DNA of 35,807 nucleotides from Rhodobacterales bacterium (GTDB lineage Bacteria > Pseudomonadota > Alphaproteobacteria > Rhodobacterales > Rhodobacteraceae), in assembly GCA_017303485.1 (NCBI GenBank), contig JAFLCY010000031.1, positions 1 to 35,807 on the forward strand, in the 5' to 3' direction. The first letter of the stretch is position 1. Each line of letters starts with the position of its first letter. Position numbers and translations under genes: made by a program. Positions 1 through 7,903 of the stretch are shown here, piece after piece. Below the pieces are notes generated by a model, which made no database searches, was not told where the DNA came from, and worked only from the letters and a program-made list of their open reading frames with translations.

Positions 1-1
1 G

Positions 2-1111
2 GGCGAGATACTCGCCAGCGTGGGATCGGCGGGTTATCAGGCCGACCTGCGGCAGGGCTTTGTCGACATGACGCAGGCGCTGCGCTCTCCGGGCTCGACG
101 CTGAAGCCGCTGGTCTATGCGCTGGCCTTCGATGAGGGGCTGGGCCATCCAGAAACGATGATCGACGACAAGCCGATGAGCTTCGGCAGCTATGCGCCGC
201 AGAACTTCGACAAGCTCTACATGGGCACGATCCGCATGCGCGAGGCTTTGCAGCTGTCGCGGAACATCCCCGTCGTGGAACTGACCGATGCGCTGGGTCC
301 GGCGAAGCTGATCTCAGCCATGCAGAAGGCGGGGATGCAGCCGGTCTATCCGGGCGGCCAGCCGGGGCTGGCGATTGCGCTTGGCGGGGTCGGGGTGACG
401 CTATCGGACATGGTGCAGCTTTATGCCGCCATCGCGCGGGGCGGCGTCACGCGGCCCCTGTCCTGGCGGCTGAATGCGGAGGTCCCGGAAGGGCAGCGGG
501 TGGTGTCGGAGGTCGCGGCCTGGCAGGTGGGCGATATCCTTGCGGGCCTAGCCCCGCCGCCGGGCGCACCGTCGAACCGGCTGGCCTACAAGACCGGCAC
601 CTCCTACGGCCACCGCGATGCCTGGGCCATCGGGTTTGACGGCAAGCATGTGATCGGAGTCTGGATGGGCCGGGCGGATGGAACGCCGGTGCCGGGAGCT
701 TTCGGCGCGGATGTGGCTGCACCCGTGCTGTTCCAGGCCTTCAACCGGCTGAAGCGCAAGCTTGACCCGCAGCCCGCGGCCCCGGCCTCGACGCTACTGG
801 TCTCCAATGCCGAGCTTCCGCAACCCCTGCAGCGTTTCCGCTCACGTTCGGCGGCGTTCGAGGCGGCGGCGGATGCCCCCGCCGTGGCCTTCCCGCCGGA
901 CGGGGCCGAGGTGGAACTCTTGTCGGCGGGGTTGAAGGTCCGGGTGACCGGGGGAACCGCGCCTTTCACCTGGCTTGCCGACGGGGTGCCGGTCATCGTC
1001 GCCTCGGAGGAGCGCGAGGCGATGCTGGCGCTGCCCGGCGCCGGCTTCGTGACGCTGAGCGTCATCGACGCCGAGGGCAGGTCCGCCCGGTCGCAGGTGC
1101 GGGTGCGGTAG
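2..1111 (+). CDS. pbpC: Penicillin-binding protein 1C, C-terminal part (5' end outside window)
   Basis: The frame is open from base 2, so this is the 3' end of a longer gene; the N-terminal membrane anchor and glycosyltransferase domain lie upstream of the window. The visible part is the transpeptidase domain, which cross-links peptidoglycan in the periplasm. It carries the active-site SxxK (STLK, in SPGSTLKP), an SxN motif (SRN) and the KTG triad member (KTGTS). The last ~100 residues look like the small beta-rich BiPBP_C domain typical of PBP1C. PBP1C is a bifunctional class A enzyme of the periplasmic face, usually non-essential. The next gene, rpiB, starts 74 bp downstream on the same strand and is functionally unrelated. 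Confidence 0.93.
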   Translation, partial: GEILASVGSAGYQADLRQGFVDMTQALRSPGSTLKPLVYALAFDEGLGHPETMIDDKPMSFGSYAPQNFDKLYMGTIRMREALQLSRNIPVVELTDALGPAKLISAMQKAGMQPVYPGGQPGLAIALGGVGVTLSDMVQLYAAIARGGVTRPLSWRLNAEVPEGQRVVSEVAAWQVGDILAGLAPPPGAPSNRLAYKTGTSYGHRDAWAIGFDGKHVIGVWMGRADGTPVPGAFGADVAAPVLFQAFNRLKRKLDPQPAAPASTLLVSNAELPQPLQRFRSRSAAFEAAADAPAVAFPPDGAEVELLSAGLKVRVTGGTAPFTWLADGVPVIVASEEREAMLALPGAGFVTLSVIDAEGRSARSQVRVR

Positions 1112-1185
1112 CGTGCCGGGGCGTTGAAGGCCCGGCCGATCTGGCGTAAGCGGCGCGGGATATTGCAACCGTGACGAGACGCCCC

Positions 1186-1635
1186 ATGACTTCCGCCAAA
1201 CGCATCGTTCTGTCCAGCGACCACGCCGCTATCGCCTTGCGGCAGGCCATCGCCGCGCATGTCGCCGGGAAAGGCTGGGAGGTCGTGGATATCGGTCCGA
1301 CAACCCCCGAAAGCACCCCCTATCCGCAGCACGGCGAAGCCGCGGCGCGGCGGGTGGCCTCGGGCGATTGTGATCTGGGCATCATCCTGTGCGGCACCGG
1401 GCAGGGGATCATGATGGCGGCGAACAAGGTCAAGGGCATCCGCTGCGGCGTCTGTTCCGACACGTTCTCGGCCCGGATGATCCGGATGCACAACGACGCC
1501 AACATGCTGTCCCTTGGCGCGCGCGTGGTGGGCGAGGGGCTGGCGCTGGAGATCGTCGATGCCTTCCTTGAGGCGACGTTCGAAGGCGGTCGCCATGCCA
1601 CGCGTGTTGCGATGATCGACGTGCTGGAGGGCTGA
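1186..1635 (+). CDS. rpiB: Ribose-5-phosphate isomerase B
   Basis: RpiB interconverts ribose 5-phosphate and ribulose 5-phosphate in the cytoplasmic pentose phosphate pathway. The 149-residue length is normal for the LacA/RpiB family. The N-terminal SSDHAA stretch (residues 10-15) and CGTGQG (catalytic Cys69, with the phosphate/substrate loop) are the family signatures; RMHNDANML with its conserved His/Asn follows. I chose the ATG at 1186, which gives MTSAKRIVLSSDHAA as in homologues; a GTG five codons upstream (1171) is also in frame. The gene converges with the thiolase gene, and a long palindrome lies between the two stop codons. Confidence 0.93.
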   Translation: MTSAKRIVLSSDHAAIALRQAIAAHVAGKGWEVVDIGPTTPESTPYPQHGEAAARRVASGDCDLGIILCGTGQGIMMAANKVKGIRCGVCSDTFSARMIRMHNDANMLSLGARVVGEGLALEIVDAFLEATFEGGRHATRVAMIDVLEG

Positions 1636-1656
1636 ACCGTCCGGAAACGATCGTCG

Positions 1657-1714
1657 TTGACTTCGTCACTCCTCGCCGGGGTCTCGCGAGGAGGAGACGA
1701 AGTCGAACGAGGAG
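1657..1714. repeat. Palindromic intergenic repeat (GACTTCGTC family), copy 1
   Basis: This lies between the convergent stops of rpiB (1635) and the thiolase (1718). The arms GACTTCGTC (1659-1667) and GACGAAGTC (1696-1704), extended by ACTCCTCG and CGAGGAGG, form a stem of about 17 bp with one bulge. Bases 1691-1714 are identical, in reverse complement, to 34457-34480, 33 kb away inside an ABC transporter operon. It could fold as a bidirectional terminator, but there is no T-run; recurrence suggests an interspersed repeat. Confidence 0.8.
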
Positions 1715-1717
1715 TAG

Positions 1718-2875
1718 TCAGGCGCGCTCGATGGCCAGGGCGATGCCCTGCCCGCCGCCGATGCACATGGTGATCAGCGCGGTCTTTCCGCCGGTGCGTT
1801 CCAGTTCGTGCAGGGCTTTCACCACCAGAATAGACCCGGTTGCGCCGACCGGGTGGCCGAGTGCGATTGCACCGCCGTTGGGGTTCACTTTCACCGGGTC
1901 AAGGTCCAGGGCGCGGGAGACGGCGAGGGCCTGGGCGGCGAAGGCCTCGTTCGATTCCACCACATCGAAGGATTGCGGCTTGATCCCCAGCTTCCGGCAC
2001 AGGGCCTGCACCGCCGGGATCGGGCCAATGCCCATGACCTTCGGGTCCACTCCGGCCAGCGCATAGCCCATCACCCTTGCGCGCGACCCCTTCGCATTGC
2101 GCGACAGCACCAGAGCCGCCGCGCCGTCGTTGATGCCCGATGCATTGCCCGCCGTCACCGTGCCGTCCTTCTGGAAGGCGGGACGCAGGCCCGCCAACGC
2201 CTCGGCGCTGGTGGTCTTGGGGTGTTCGTCCACCGCAAAGGTCACAGGGCCTTTCCTGCCGCCGATCTCCACGGGAACGATCTGGTCGGCAAAGCGGCCC
2301 TCGGCGATGGCGCGGGCGGCACGGGCCTGGCTTTCCAGCGCGAAAGCATCCTGCTCCTCGCGGGTGATGCCATGTTGCGCCGCGACGTTTTCCGCCGTCA
2401 CCCCCATGTGGCCGGTGCCAAAGGGGCAGGTCAGCGCGCCGGTCATCATGTCGAGCGCGCGCGTATCACCCATCTTCTGCCCGAAGCGGGCGGCGGGCAG
2501 GATGTAGGGCGAACGGCTCATGCATTCCGCCCCGCCCGCCAGCGCCAGATCGGCATCGCCCAGCATCAGGGCCTGCACCGCCGACACTACGGCCTGCGCT
2601 CCCGACCCGCAGAGGCGGTTCACGTTCAGCGCGGGGGTGGTCTCCGGGATGCCCGCATTCATCGCCATGACGCGGGACAGGTACATGTCGCGCGGCTCGG
2701 TGTTGATGACATGGCCCATGACGACCTGGCCGATCTCGGCCCCCTCGACGCCTGCCCGCTCCAGCGCGGCTTTCGCGGCATGGGTGGCGATGTCGATGGG
2801 CGGGAGTGCGGCGAGCGATCCGCCAAAACCGCCGATGGCGGTGCGGGCGGCAGAGAGGATGTGGATCTCGGTCAT
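1718..2875 (-). CDS. Acetyl-CoA C-acetyltransferase (thiolase)
   Basis: Condenses two acetyl-CoA to acetoacetyl-CoA, or runs in reverse in fatty-acid and ketone-body breakdown; cytoplasmic. At 385 residues it is close to the usual ~391. The nucleophilic Cys89 sits in NRLCGSGAQA, NEAFAAQ is present near residue 310, the GHPVGATG box carries the catalytic His, and CIGGGQG near the C-terminus carries the second catalytic Cys. The ATG at 2875 is preceded by GGAGG five bases upstream. Sequence alone does not separate a biosynthetic (PhaA/AtoB-like) role from a degradative one. It is not next to phaB, phaC or fad genes here, so I give no symbol. Confidence 0.92.
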   Translation of the reverse strand: MTEIHILSAARTAIGGFGGSLAALPPIDIATHAAKAALERAGVEGAEIGQVVMGHVINTEPRDMYLSRVMAMNAGIPETTPALNVNRLCGSGAQAVVSAVQALMLGDADLALAGGAECMSRSPYILPAARFGQKMGDTRALDMMTGALTCPFGTGHMGVTAENVAAQHGITREEQDAFALESQARAARAIAEGRFADQIVPVEIGGRKGPVTFAVDEHPKTTSAEALAGLRPAFQKDGTVTAGNASGINDGAAALVLSRNAKGSRARVMGYALAGVDPKVMGIGPIPAVQALCRKLGIKPQSFDVVESNEAFAAQALAVSRALDLDPVKVNPNGGAIALGHPVGATGSILVVKALHELERTGGKTALITMCIGGGQGIALAIERA

Positions 2876-2950
2876 GCGGGCCTCCGGTGTTTCGCGCAGT
2901 CTGCACGATCCGGGGCGCTTTGCCGAGGAGACGTCGCGTCACGGGCGCCA

Positions 2951-2979
2951 TTGACATGCGCTAACAGGCGAGAGAAGTC
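2951..2979 (+). promoter_or_regulatory. Possible sigma-70 promoter of the MFS gene
   Basis: A perfect -35 hexamer TTGACA (2951-2956) lies in the divergent thiolase/MFS gap. A 17-base spacer leads to GAAGTC, a poor -10. The predicted transcript would begin just before the AGGAGA ribosome site at 2991. The weak -10 makes this tentative. Confidence 0.3.
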
Positions 2980-3002
2980 AGGCGGACCGCAGGAGAACTC
3001 CC

Positions 3003-4103
3003 TTGAAAGACCTGATCCGGGCCCATGCAGGGCTTCTGTTCGCCGGTATTGCGACCTTTGTCATGATGGGCGCAGGACAGGCGCTGTTCGGGCCGGCGCT
3101 GCCGGTCTACCGGCGCAACTTTTCCCTGACCGAGGGCGAGGCGGGCCTGTTCGTGGCGCTGTTGTGGGTCGGCTGCTTCCTTGGCGTCGCGCTGATGTAT
3201 TTCAAGGGTGCGGTGATCGGGCCGCGCCACGCGCTCATGACGATGGCGGCGGGTTCTGGCGGGATGGCGGTCAGCCCGAACTGGGGGCTGACGCTGGCAG
3301 GCGCCGTGGTCTTCGGCATGGGCTACGGCATGGCAACGGCGGTGTTCAATCCGTGCGTGATGCGGGCCTTCGGCGCCAAGGGGCCGTCGATGCTGAGCCT
3401 GTTGAACGCGACCTTCGGCGTGGGGGCCATCGCCGCACCGCTGGCCTTCGTCTGGCTGGGAAGCGACCCGGTCTGGGCCTTCGGGCTGGTCGCCGTGGTG
3501 ATCCTTGCGATCTGGGCCTTTGCCGGGGCAGCCGGGGGCGGGGATGCGGTGCCCAAGGGCCAGGTCACGGCCTTCCGGCCGCATTGGGGCATCCTCGGCT
3601 TCGGGCTGGTCGCCATCGGGATGGAGGCGAGCCTTGCCGGCCTTGGGCCGACGGCCCTGATCCAGGCCGGGGTCGAGGAACACCGCGCCTCGCAACTTCT
3701 GAGCGCGTTCTTCGTCGTGTTCCTTCTGGCCCGCGTCGCGCTGGTCTTCATCGCGCATCGGGTGCAGGCCTTCGTGCTTTACACCCTGTCCGTCACCTCG
3801 GCGGCCGCCTTCGCGCTGGGGGCGGTGTTCGTCTCGCCTTCGGTGTTCTTCGTCGCGATGGGGGCTTCGGCGGGGGTGTTTTTCCCCGGCTTCTACGTCA
3901 CCGCAAGCGGCAAGATGGGCGATGACCTGCGCGTGCCGCCGACCATCGTTGCCTCAGGCCTTGTGGGGGCCGTCAGCGCACCGCTGATCCTTGCACCCTT
4001 GAGTGCGAGCCTTGGCGACCGCGGTTTCTTCGTGCTGGTCGCGTGCATCCTGCTTGCGACCAGCGCGGCGGCTCTGGTCGCCATGCGGCGGATGCGGGTC
4101 TAA
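3003..4103 (+). CDS. Major facilitator superfamily transporter
   Basis: A 366-residue, strongly hydrophobic protein with about twelve predicted membrane segments, as in MFS secondary transporters of the inner membrane. The substrate cannot be read from the sequence; the short, loop-poor layout with GMGYGMATAVFNP in the middle of the N-half recalls the fucose-permease-like branch. The start is TTG at 3003, supported by AGGAGA (2991-2996) six bases upstream; the next in-frame ATG is about 20 codons inside the first membrane segment. The TAA stop lies within a 22-bp perfect AT-rich palindrome. Confidence 0.85.
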   Translation: MKDLIRAHAGLLFAGIATFVMMGAGQALFGPALPVYRRNFSLTEGEAGLFVALLWVGCFLGVALMYFKGAVIGPRHALMTMAAGSGGMAVSPNWGLTLAGAVVFGMGYGMATAVFNPCVMRAFGAKGPSMLSLLNATFGVGAIAAPLAFVWLGSDPVWAFGLVAVVILAIWAFAGAAGGGDAVPKGQVTAFRPHWGILGFGLVAIGMEASLAGLGPTALIQAGVEEHRASQLLSAFFVVFLLARVALVFIAHRVQAFVLYTLSVTSAAAFALGAVFVSPSVFFVAMGASAGVFFPGFYVTASGKMGDDLRVPPTIVASGLVGAVSAPLILAPLSASLGDRGFFVLVACILLATSAAALVAMRRMRV

Positions 4104-4125
4104 GAATTTTCTAGAAAATTCTTAT
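4099..4125. terminator. AT-rich perfect palindrome at MFS gene end
   Basis: AAGAATTTTC-TA-GAAAATTCTT (4102-4123) is a perfect inverted repeat that stands out in GC-rich surroundings. It includes the MFS stop codon and lies between convergent genes, so it may act as a bidirectional 3' end signal. A near copy lies at 31907-31933, also just beyond a gene end. Confidence 0.6.
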
Positions 4126-4131
4126 GCTTGC

Positions 4132-4692
4132 CTATCGCCCTGCCTGCCATTGGGCGACGCTGTCCAGCGGGTAGACCAGCATCAGCACGTTCAGCGCCAG
4201 CCCGTCGCGGATGATCCACATCGTCACGCCCTCGAACAGCAGGATCAGGGCGACCGTGACCCAGACCGGCAGCTTTGACGCCAGCCAGAAGCCCAGCACC
4301 ATCGCCAGCACGTCAGAGACCGTGTTCAGGACGGAATCGCCGAAATAGTCGAGCGAGATGGTCAGGGTGCGGTAGCGTTCGATCACCGCATCCGAGTTCT
4401 CCACGATCTCCCAGGCGCATTCGACCAGCGTGGCGATGGCCAGTCGCCAGCCGAAAGACAGCCGCCGCGCCACCAGCCAGAGCGCGCCGAAGAACAGGAA
4501 ACCGTGGATGATGTGGCTGGGGGTGTACCAGTCCGAAATGTGCTGGGAGTTTTCCGAGCTGACCACCTCGCCGTGCCAGAGTTTGACATAGCCGCATTTG
4601 CAGATCGGCTCGCGCCCGATCCACAGGAGCCAGGCGGCGGTAAGGGCGATGATGGCGAGCGTAACGAGGAGAGGAGAAATGCGCTTTGTCAT
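4132..4692 (-). CDS. DUF2585 (UPF0314) membrane protein
   Basis: A 186-residue inner-membrane protein with a first membrane segment at about residues 7-27 and three or four later ones. The order of motifs matches the DUF2585/UPF0314 family of alphaproteobacteria: [51 protein letters not shown], and [19 protein letters not shown]. The acidic and histidine residues in HIIHG, ECAWE and SD within or near membrane segments are well conserved in the family as I know it. Its function is unknown. It converges with the MFS gene across a 28-bp gap holding the palindrome. No clear ribosome-binding site is visible before the ATG. Confidence 0.88.
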   Translation of the reverse strand: MTKRISPLLVTLAIIALTAAWLLWIGREPICKCGYVKLWHGEVVSSENSQHISDWYTPSHIIHGFLFFGALWLVARRLSFGWRLAIATLVECAWEIVENSDAVIERYRTLTISLDYFGDSVLNTVSDVLAMVLGFWLASKLPVWVTVALILLFEGVTMWIIRDGLALNVLMLVYPLDSVAQWQAGR

Positions 4693-4744
4693 GGGCCAGA
4701 GGCAACCATGCGAGCCAGATTCCGTCCAGCAAAAAGACGGGGTG

Positions 4745-5521
4745 TCAGGCTGCGGCGACGGTAAGCTTTTTCCGACCTGCGGGGGTGAGAAGGGCAGCCT
4801 CGCGTCCCTCGATCACCACGGCGGAGAGCGGGCCGCCATAGGCCGCACCACTGTCGAGGTTGAGCCGGTTGCCGTAATGGGTCGCCTGGTCGATGGCGGT
4901 GTGGCCGTGGACGATCAGCGGGCCGAAGCTTTCGGTCCGCGTCAGGAAAGGATCGCGGATCCAGAGCAGGTCGGTCTCGATCTGCTGGTCAAGCGGAACG
5001 CCGGGCCGGATGCCGGCGTGGACGAAGACGGCCTCGCCCAGCCGGTGCAGGACCGGCAGGCGGTTCAGGTAGTCGACATGCGCCTGCGGCACGGCGTCCA
5101 GCGCCTCGGCGTGGACCTTGGCCACCGGGCGGTCGGCGGCTTTTTCCACCCCATAGGAGGCCAGTGTCGTCGGGCCGCCAAGCTTTGGGTGCAGCCAGCC
5201 CAGATCGGCGCGCAGGCCCGGCTCGGGCTCGAACGGATCGCGCAGGAAGCGGGCGAACATCCGGTCGTGGTTGCCCTTCAGGACGGTCCAGTCCCGCCCG
5301 CCGGCCTGTCCCTGCATCAGGAAGTCGATCACGCCCCGGCTGTCGGGGCCGCGGTCGACAAGGTCGCCGACATGGACCACCGGGCCCGGCCCATGCCGCG
5401 CGCTGTCGTCGGCGATCAGGTCATGGGCGGCCTTCAGAAGGTCGAGATGCCCGTGAATGTCGCCGATGGCGTAGATGTGCATGCGCTGGTTCCCATGGCT
5501 GGTCCCGGGGGCATCACTCAC
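4745..5521 (-). CDS. Metallophosphoesterase (PPP-type serine/threonine phosphatase-like)
   Basis: A 258-residue calcineurin-like phosphoesterase with all dimetal motifs in order: GDIHG (20-24), [10 protein letters not shown] (52-61), GNHD (83-86), VHAGIRPG and VHGHT. This is the pattern of bacterial PPP-family phosphatases and of ApaH-like enzymes. The substrate could be phosphoprotein or a nucleotide such as Ap4A; the sequence does not decide. I used the GTG at 5521 because GGAGG lies five bases upstream. An internal ATG at 5482, giving [11 protein letters not shown], would put the first motif seven residues from the start, which is more typical of the family, so the start is uncertain. Confidence 0.88.
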   Translation of the reverse strand: MSDAPGTSHGNQRMHIYAIGDIHGHLDLLKAAHDLIADDSARHGPGPVVHVGDLVDRGPDSRGVIDFLMQGQAGGRDWTVLKGNHDRMFARFLRDPFEPEPGLRADLGWLHPKLGGPTTLASYGVEKAADRPVAKVHAEALDAVPQAHVDYLNRLPVLHRLGEAVFVHAGIRPGVPLDQQIETDLLWIRDPFLTRTESFGPLIVHGHTAIDQATHYGNRLNLDSGAAYGGPLSAVVIEGREAALLTPAGRKKLTVAAA

Positions 5522-5569
5522 CCCGGCCTCCGTGGACTATTTAGGAAAGGCGAAAGCTGCAAGGCATGG

Positions 5570-6169
5570 TCAGGCATCAGGGTCCGGCAGCATCCGGTAG
5601 GTCTCGGCTCGGATATCGCCGGACCAGCGCCAGAAGGCCAGAAACCCCTCCGGCCCGGTACGGAAGGCATGCGGCATCCGGCGGGGATGGTGGATCGCCT
5701 CGCCCGGGTGGCGCAGGCGGCAATCTTCGCCCGCTGTCCAGGTCACCGATCCGGCAAGGATCATGTAGGTCTCGTCGGCCTCGTGATCGTGCAGGGGATA
5801 GTAGCTCTGCGGCTGCTGATAGAAGAGGCCGAAAAGCAGGTCGTCCGATCTTATCGGACCGTCCGGCCCAACCAGGGCAGCGACCGCTCTGCTGTTCGCC
5901 AGCGCGGTCGAATCCAGATGGACCACCGGATTGACACCCCAGGGAATCCGGTCCTGCGCGGCAAGCAACAGCCGTGCGGCCTCCGTTCCGCCCGGCGTGG
6001 CGGCAAGTCGGCGGATTTCGGCGTCATGTGAGCAAGGTGCCTGCGGCCCGGGCAGAACCGCCGGCCCGTGCCGCAGGGCATCGGCTGTTGCCTGCGCCTC
6101 GGGCCGGTCTTCCTGAGCCACAAGTCTGGCCAGTTCGCCGAGGAACCGGGCAAGGGCATCATTCGACAT
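5570..6169 (-). CDS. Cupin of the DMSP-lyase-like family
   Basis: A 199-residue protein: an alpha-helical N-terminal half, then a single C-terminal cupin. Motif 1 is YYPLHDHEADETYMILAGS, with His127, His129, Glu133 and Tyr135. Motif 2 is HPGEAIHHPRRMPHAFRT, with His167. This spacing of His-x-His, Glu-x-Tyr and PHA, plus the Trp after the glycine (SVTW), is the layout of the DddL/DddQ/DddW family that cleaves dimethylsulfoniopropionate to DMS and acrylate. Many members of the wider family have no tested activity. There are no ddd, dmd or acu genes nearby, so the reaction is an inference only. GGAGAAG precedes the ATG. Confidence 0.72.
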   Translation of the reverse strand: MSNDALARFLGELARLVAQEDRPEAQATADALRHGPAVLPGPQAPCSHDAEIRRLAATPGGTEAARLLLAAQDRIPWGVNPVVHLDSTALANSRAVAALVGPDGPIRSDDLLFGLFYQQPQSYYPLHDHEADETYMILAGSVTWTAGEDCRLRHPGEAIHHPRRMPHAFRTGPEGFLAFWRWSGDIRAETYRMLPDPDA

Positions 6170-6186
6170 CGAGGCTTCTCCGGGGT

Positions 6187-6210
6187 GCCGGGCGGTACAG
6201 TCCGCCCGGC
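6187..6210 (-). terminator. Hairpin downstream of serA
   Basis: GCCGGGCGG (6187-6195) and CCGCCCGGC (6202-6210) form a perfect 9-bp stem with a six-base loop, 13 bases past the serA stop. There is no T-run, so it may stabilise the mRNA end rather than terminate intrinsically. Confidence 0.5.
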
Positions 6211-6222
6211 GCGACGATGCCT

Positions 6223-7815
6223 TCAGCCCACTTCAAACACCAGCGGTTTTACTTGCTGGAACATGCCGGTCGCTTCCAGCGTCTGGACGACCTTGGGGTC
6301 GATTGCCTGATCCAGGTAGAGCAGCGCAATCGCGTCCTGACCCACGCCCGACCGGCCAAGGGTGAAGTTGGCGATGTTCACGCCGTTCTTGCCCATGGTC
6401 ATGCCCAGAAGGCCGATGATGCCGGGCACGTCCTCGTTGGTGGTGTAAAGCATATGCGCGCCCACCTCGGCGTCGATGTTGATACCCTTGATCTGGATGA
6501 AGCGCGGCTTGCCGTCCGAGAAGCAGGTTCCGGCGACCGAGCGTTCGCGCTTGTCCGTTACCATGGTGACCTTGATATAGGCGTCGAACACCCCGGTCTT
6601 TTCCTGCCTTGTGGTCGAGATCTGGATGCCCTTCTCTTTCGCCACCACGGGGGCGGAGACGAGGTTCACGTCCGGGTTCTGCGCCTTCAGCACGCCCGCG
6701 ATCACCGCCTGGTTCAGCGCGGCAAGGTTCATCGCGGCGACCGAGCCGTCATAAAGGATGTTGATCGCCTTGATCGGCTCATCGGTCATCTGCCCGATGA
6801 AGCTGCCCAGATGCGAGGCAAGCTTGATCCATGGGCCCATGATGGCGGCCTCTTCGGCGGTCACGTTCGGCATGTTCAGCGCGTTTTGCACCGCGCCGGT
6901 CAAGAGGTAGTCCGACATCTGCTCGGCCACCTGCAGCGCCACGTTCTCCTGCGCCTCGGTCGTCGATGCGCCAAGGTGAGGGGTGCAGACCACGTTCGCG
7001 TGGTTGAAAAGCGGGCTGTCGGTGGCGGGTTCGACCTCGAACACGTCCAGCGCCGCGCCGGCGACATGGCCCGTGTTCAGCGCATCGAGCAGCGCCGCCT
7101 CGTCGATCAGCCCGCCACGCGCGCAGTTGATGATGCGGACGCCGGGCTTGGTTCTGGCGAGGTTTTCGCGCGACAGGATGTTGCGGGTCTTGTCGGTCAG
7201 CGGGACGTGCAGGGTGATGAAATCCGCCTTCGTCAGCAGCTCGTCCAGTTCGACCTTGTGGACGCCAAGGGTCTTGGCGCGCTCTTCCGAGAGGAAGGGA
7301 TCGTAGGCGATGACCTTCATGTGCAAGCCGACCGCACGGTTGCAGACGATGCCGCCGATGTTGCCCGCCCCGATCACGCCGAGGGTCTTGTTGAAAAGCT
7401 CGACCCCCATGAACTTGGACTTTTCCCACTTTCCGGCATGGGTCGAGGCGTTGGCTTCCGGGATTTGCCGGGCAACAGCGAACATCATGGCGATGGCATG
7501 TTCGGCGGTGGTGATCGAGTTGCCGAAGGGCGTGTTCATCACGATGACGCCCTTTTTCGACGCCGCCGGGATGTCGACATTGTCGACGCCGATCCCGGCG
7601 CGGCCGATGACCTTCAGGCGGGCGGCCTTCTCCAGCAGCTTCTCGGTGGCCTTGGTGGCCGAGCGGATGGCGAGACCGTCATACTGGTCGATGACGGCGG
7701 CAAGCGCGTCCTTGTCCTTGCCAAGTTTCGGCAGGTAGTCGACCTCGACCCCGCGGTCGCGGAAGATCTGGACGGCGGTTTCGGAGAGTTCGTCGGAAAC
7801 GAGGACTTTGGGCAT
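6223..7815 (-). CDS. serA: D-3-phosphoglycerate dehydrogenase
   Basis: Catalyses the first step of serine synthesis, oxidation of 3-phosphoglycerate with NAD. It has 530 residues, the long type: an N-terminal substrate/NAD domain with GVIGAGNIGG (Rossmann loop), the hydroxyacid-dehydrogenase Arg/Glu/His residues (INCARGGLIDE; CTPHLGAST), an intervening domain, and a C-terminal ACT domain (from about residue 455, VPGIIGLLGMTMGKNGVNIANF) that usually senses serine. The start is the ATG at 7815, giving MPKVLVSDELS; the reading frame stays open upstream through a repeat, but that part is not coding. It lies downstream of serC, probably in one operon, 88 bp apart. Confidence 0.96.
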   Translation of the reverse strand: MPKVLVSDELSETAVQIFRDRGVEVDYLPKLGKDKDALAAVIDQYDGLAIRSATKATEKLLEKAARLKVIGRAGIGVDNVDIPAASKKGVIVMNTPFGNSITTAEHAIAMMFAVARQIPEANASTHAGKWEKSKFMGVELFNKTLGVIGAGNIGGIVCNRAVGLHMKVIAYDPFLSEERAKTLGVHKVELDELLTKADFITLHVPLTDKTRNILSRENLARTKPGVRIINCARGGLIDEAALLDALNTGHVAGAALDVFEVEPATDSPLFNHANVVCTPHLGASTTEAQENVALQVAEQMSDYLLTGAVQNALNMPNVTAEEAAIMGPWIKLASHLGSFIGQMTDEPIKAINILYDGSVAAMNLAALNQAVIAGVLKAQNPDVNLVSAPVVAKEKGIQISTTRQEKTGVFDAYIKVTMVTDKRERSVAGTCFSDGKPRFIQIKGINIDAEVGAHMLYTTNEDVPGIIGLLGMTMGKNGVNIANFTLGRSGVGQDAIALLYLDQAIDPKVVQTLEATGMFQQVKPLVFEVG

Positions 7816-7844
7816 GGGATGGTCCTTGGATGTCGGAGAGACGA

Positions 7845-7897
7845 GTCGGGGCAGGCCCCGACCTACGAAGGATGGGTAGGCCGGGGCTTGCCCCGGC
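7845..7897. repeat. Paired inverted REP-like element (REPIN-like)
   Basis: Two hairpins face each other in the serC-serA gap. The first is GTCGGGGC-AG-GCCCCGAC (7845-7862), followed by CTAC. After 8-9 bases comes GTAG (7876-7879) and the second, GCCGGGGC-TT-GCCCCGGC (7880-7897). Each hairpin is flanked by GTAG read towards its stem, the arrangement of REP sequences mobilised by RAYT transposases and of their paired form, REPINs. Single REP-like units of the same layout occur at 13148 and 17814. Confidence 0.75.
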
Positions 7898-7903
7898 GCT
7901 TGA

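Noticed and set aside
1808-3925. 705-codon open frame on plus across the thiolase and MFS genes
   Set aside because: It crosses two well-supported genes in another frame or strand and contains no domain.
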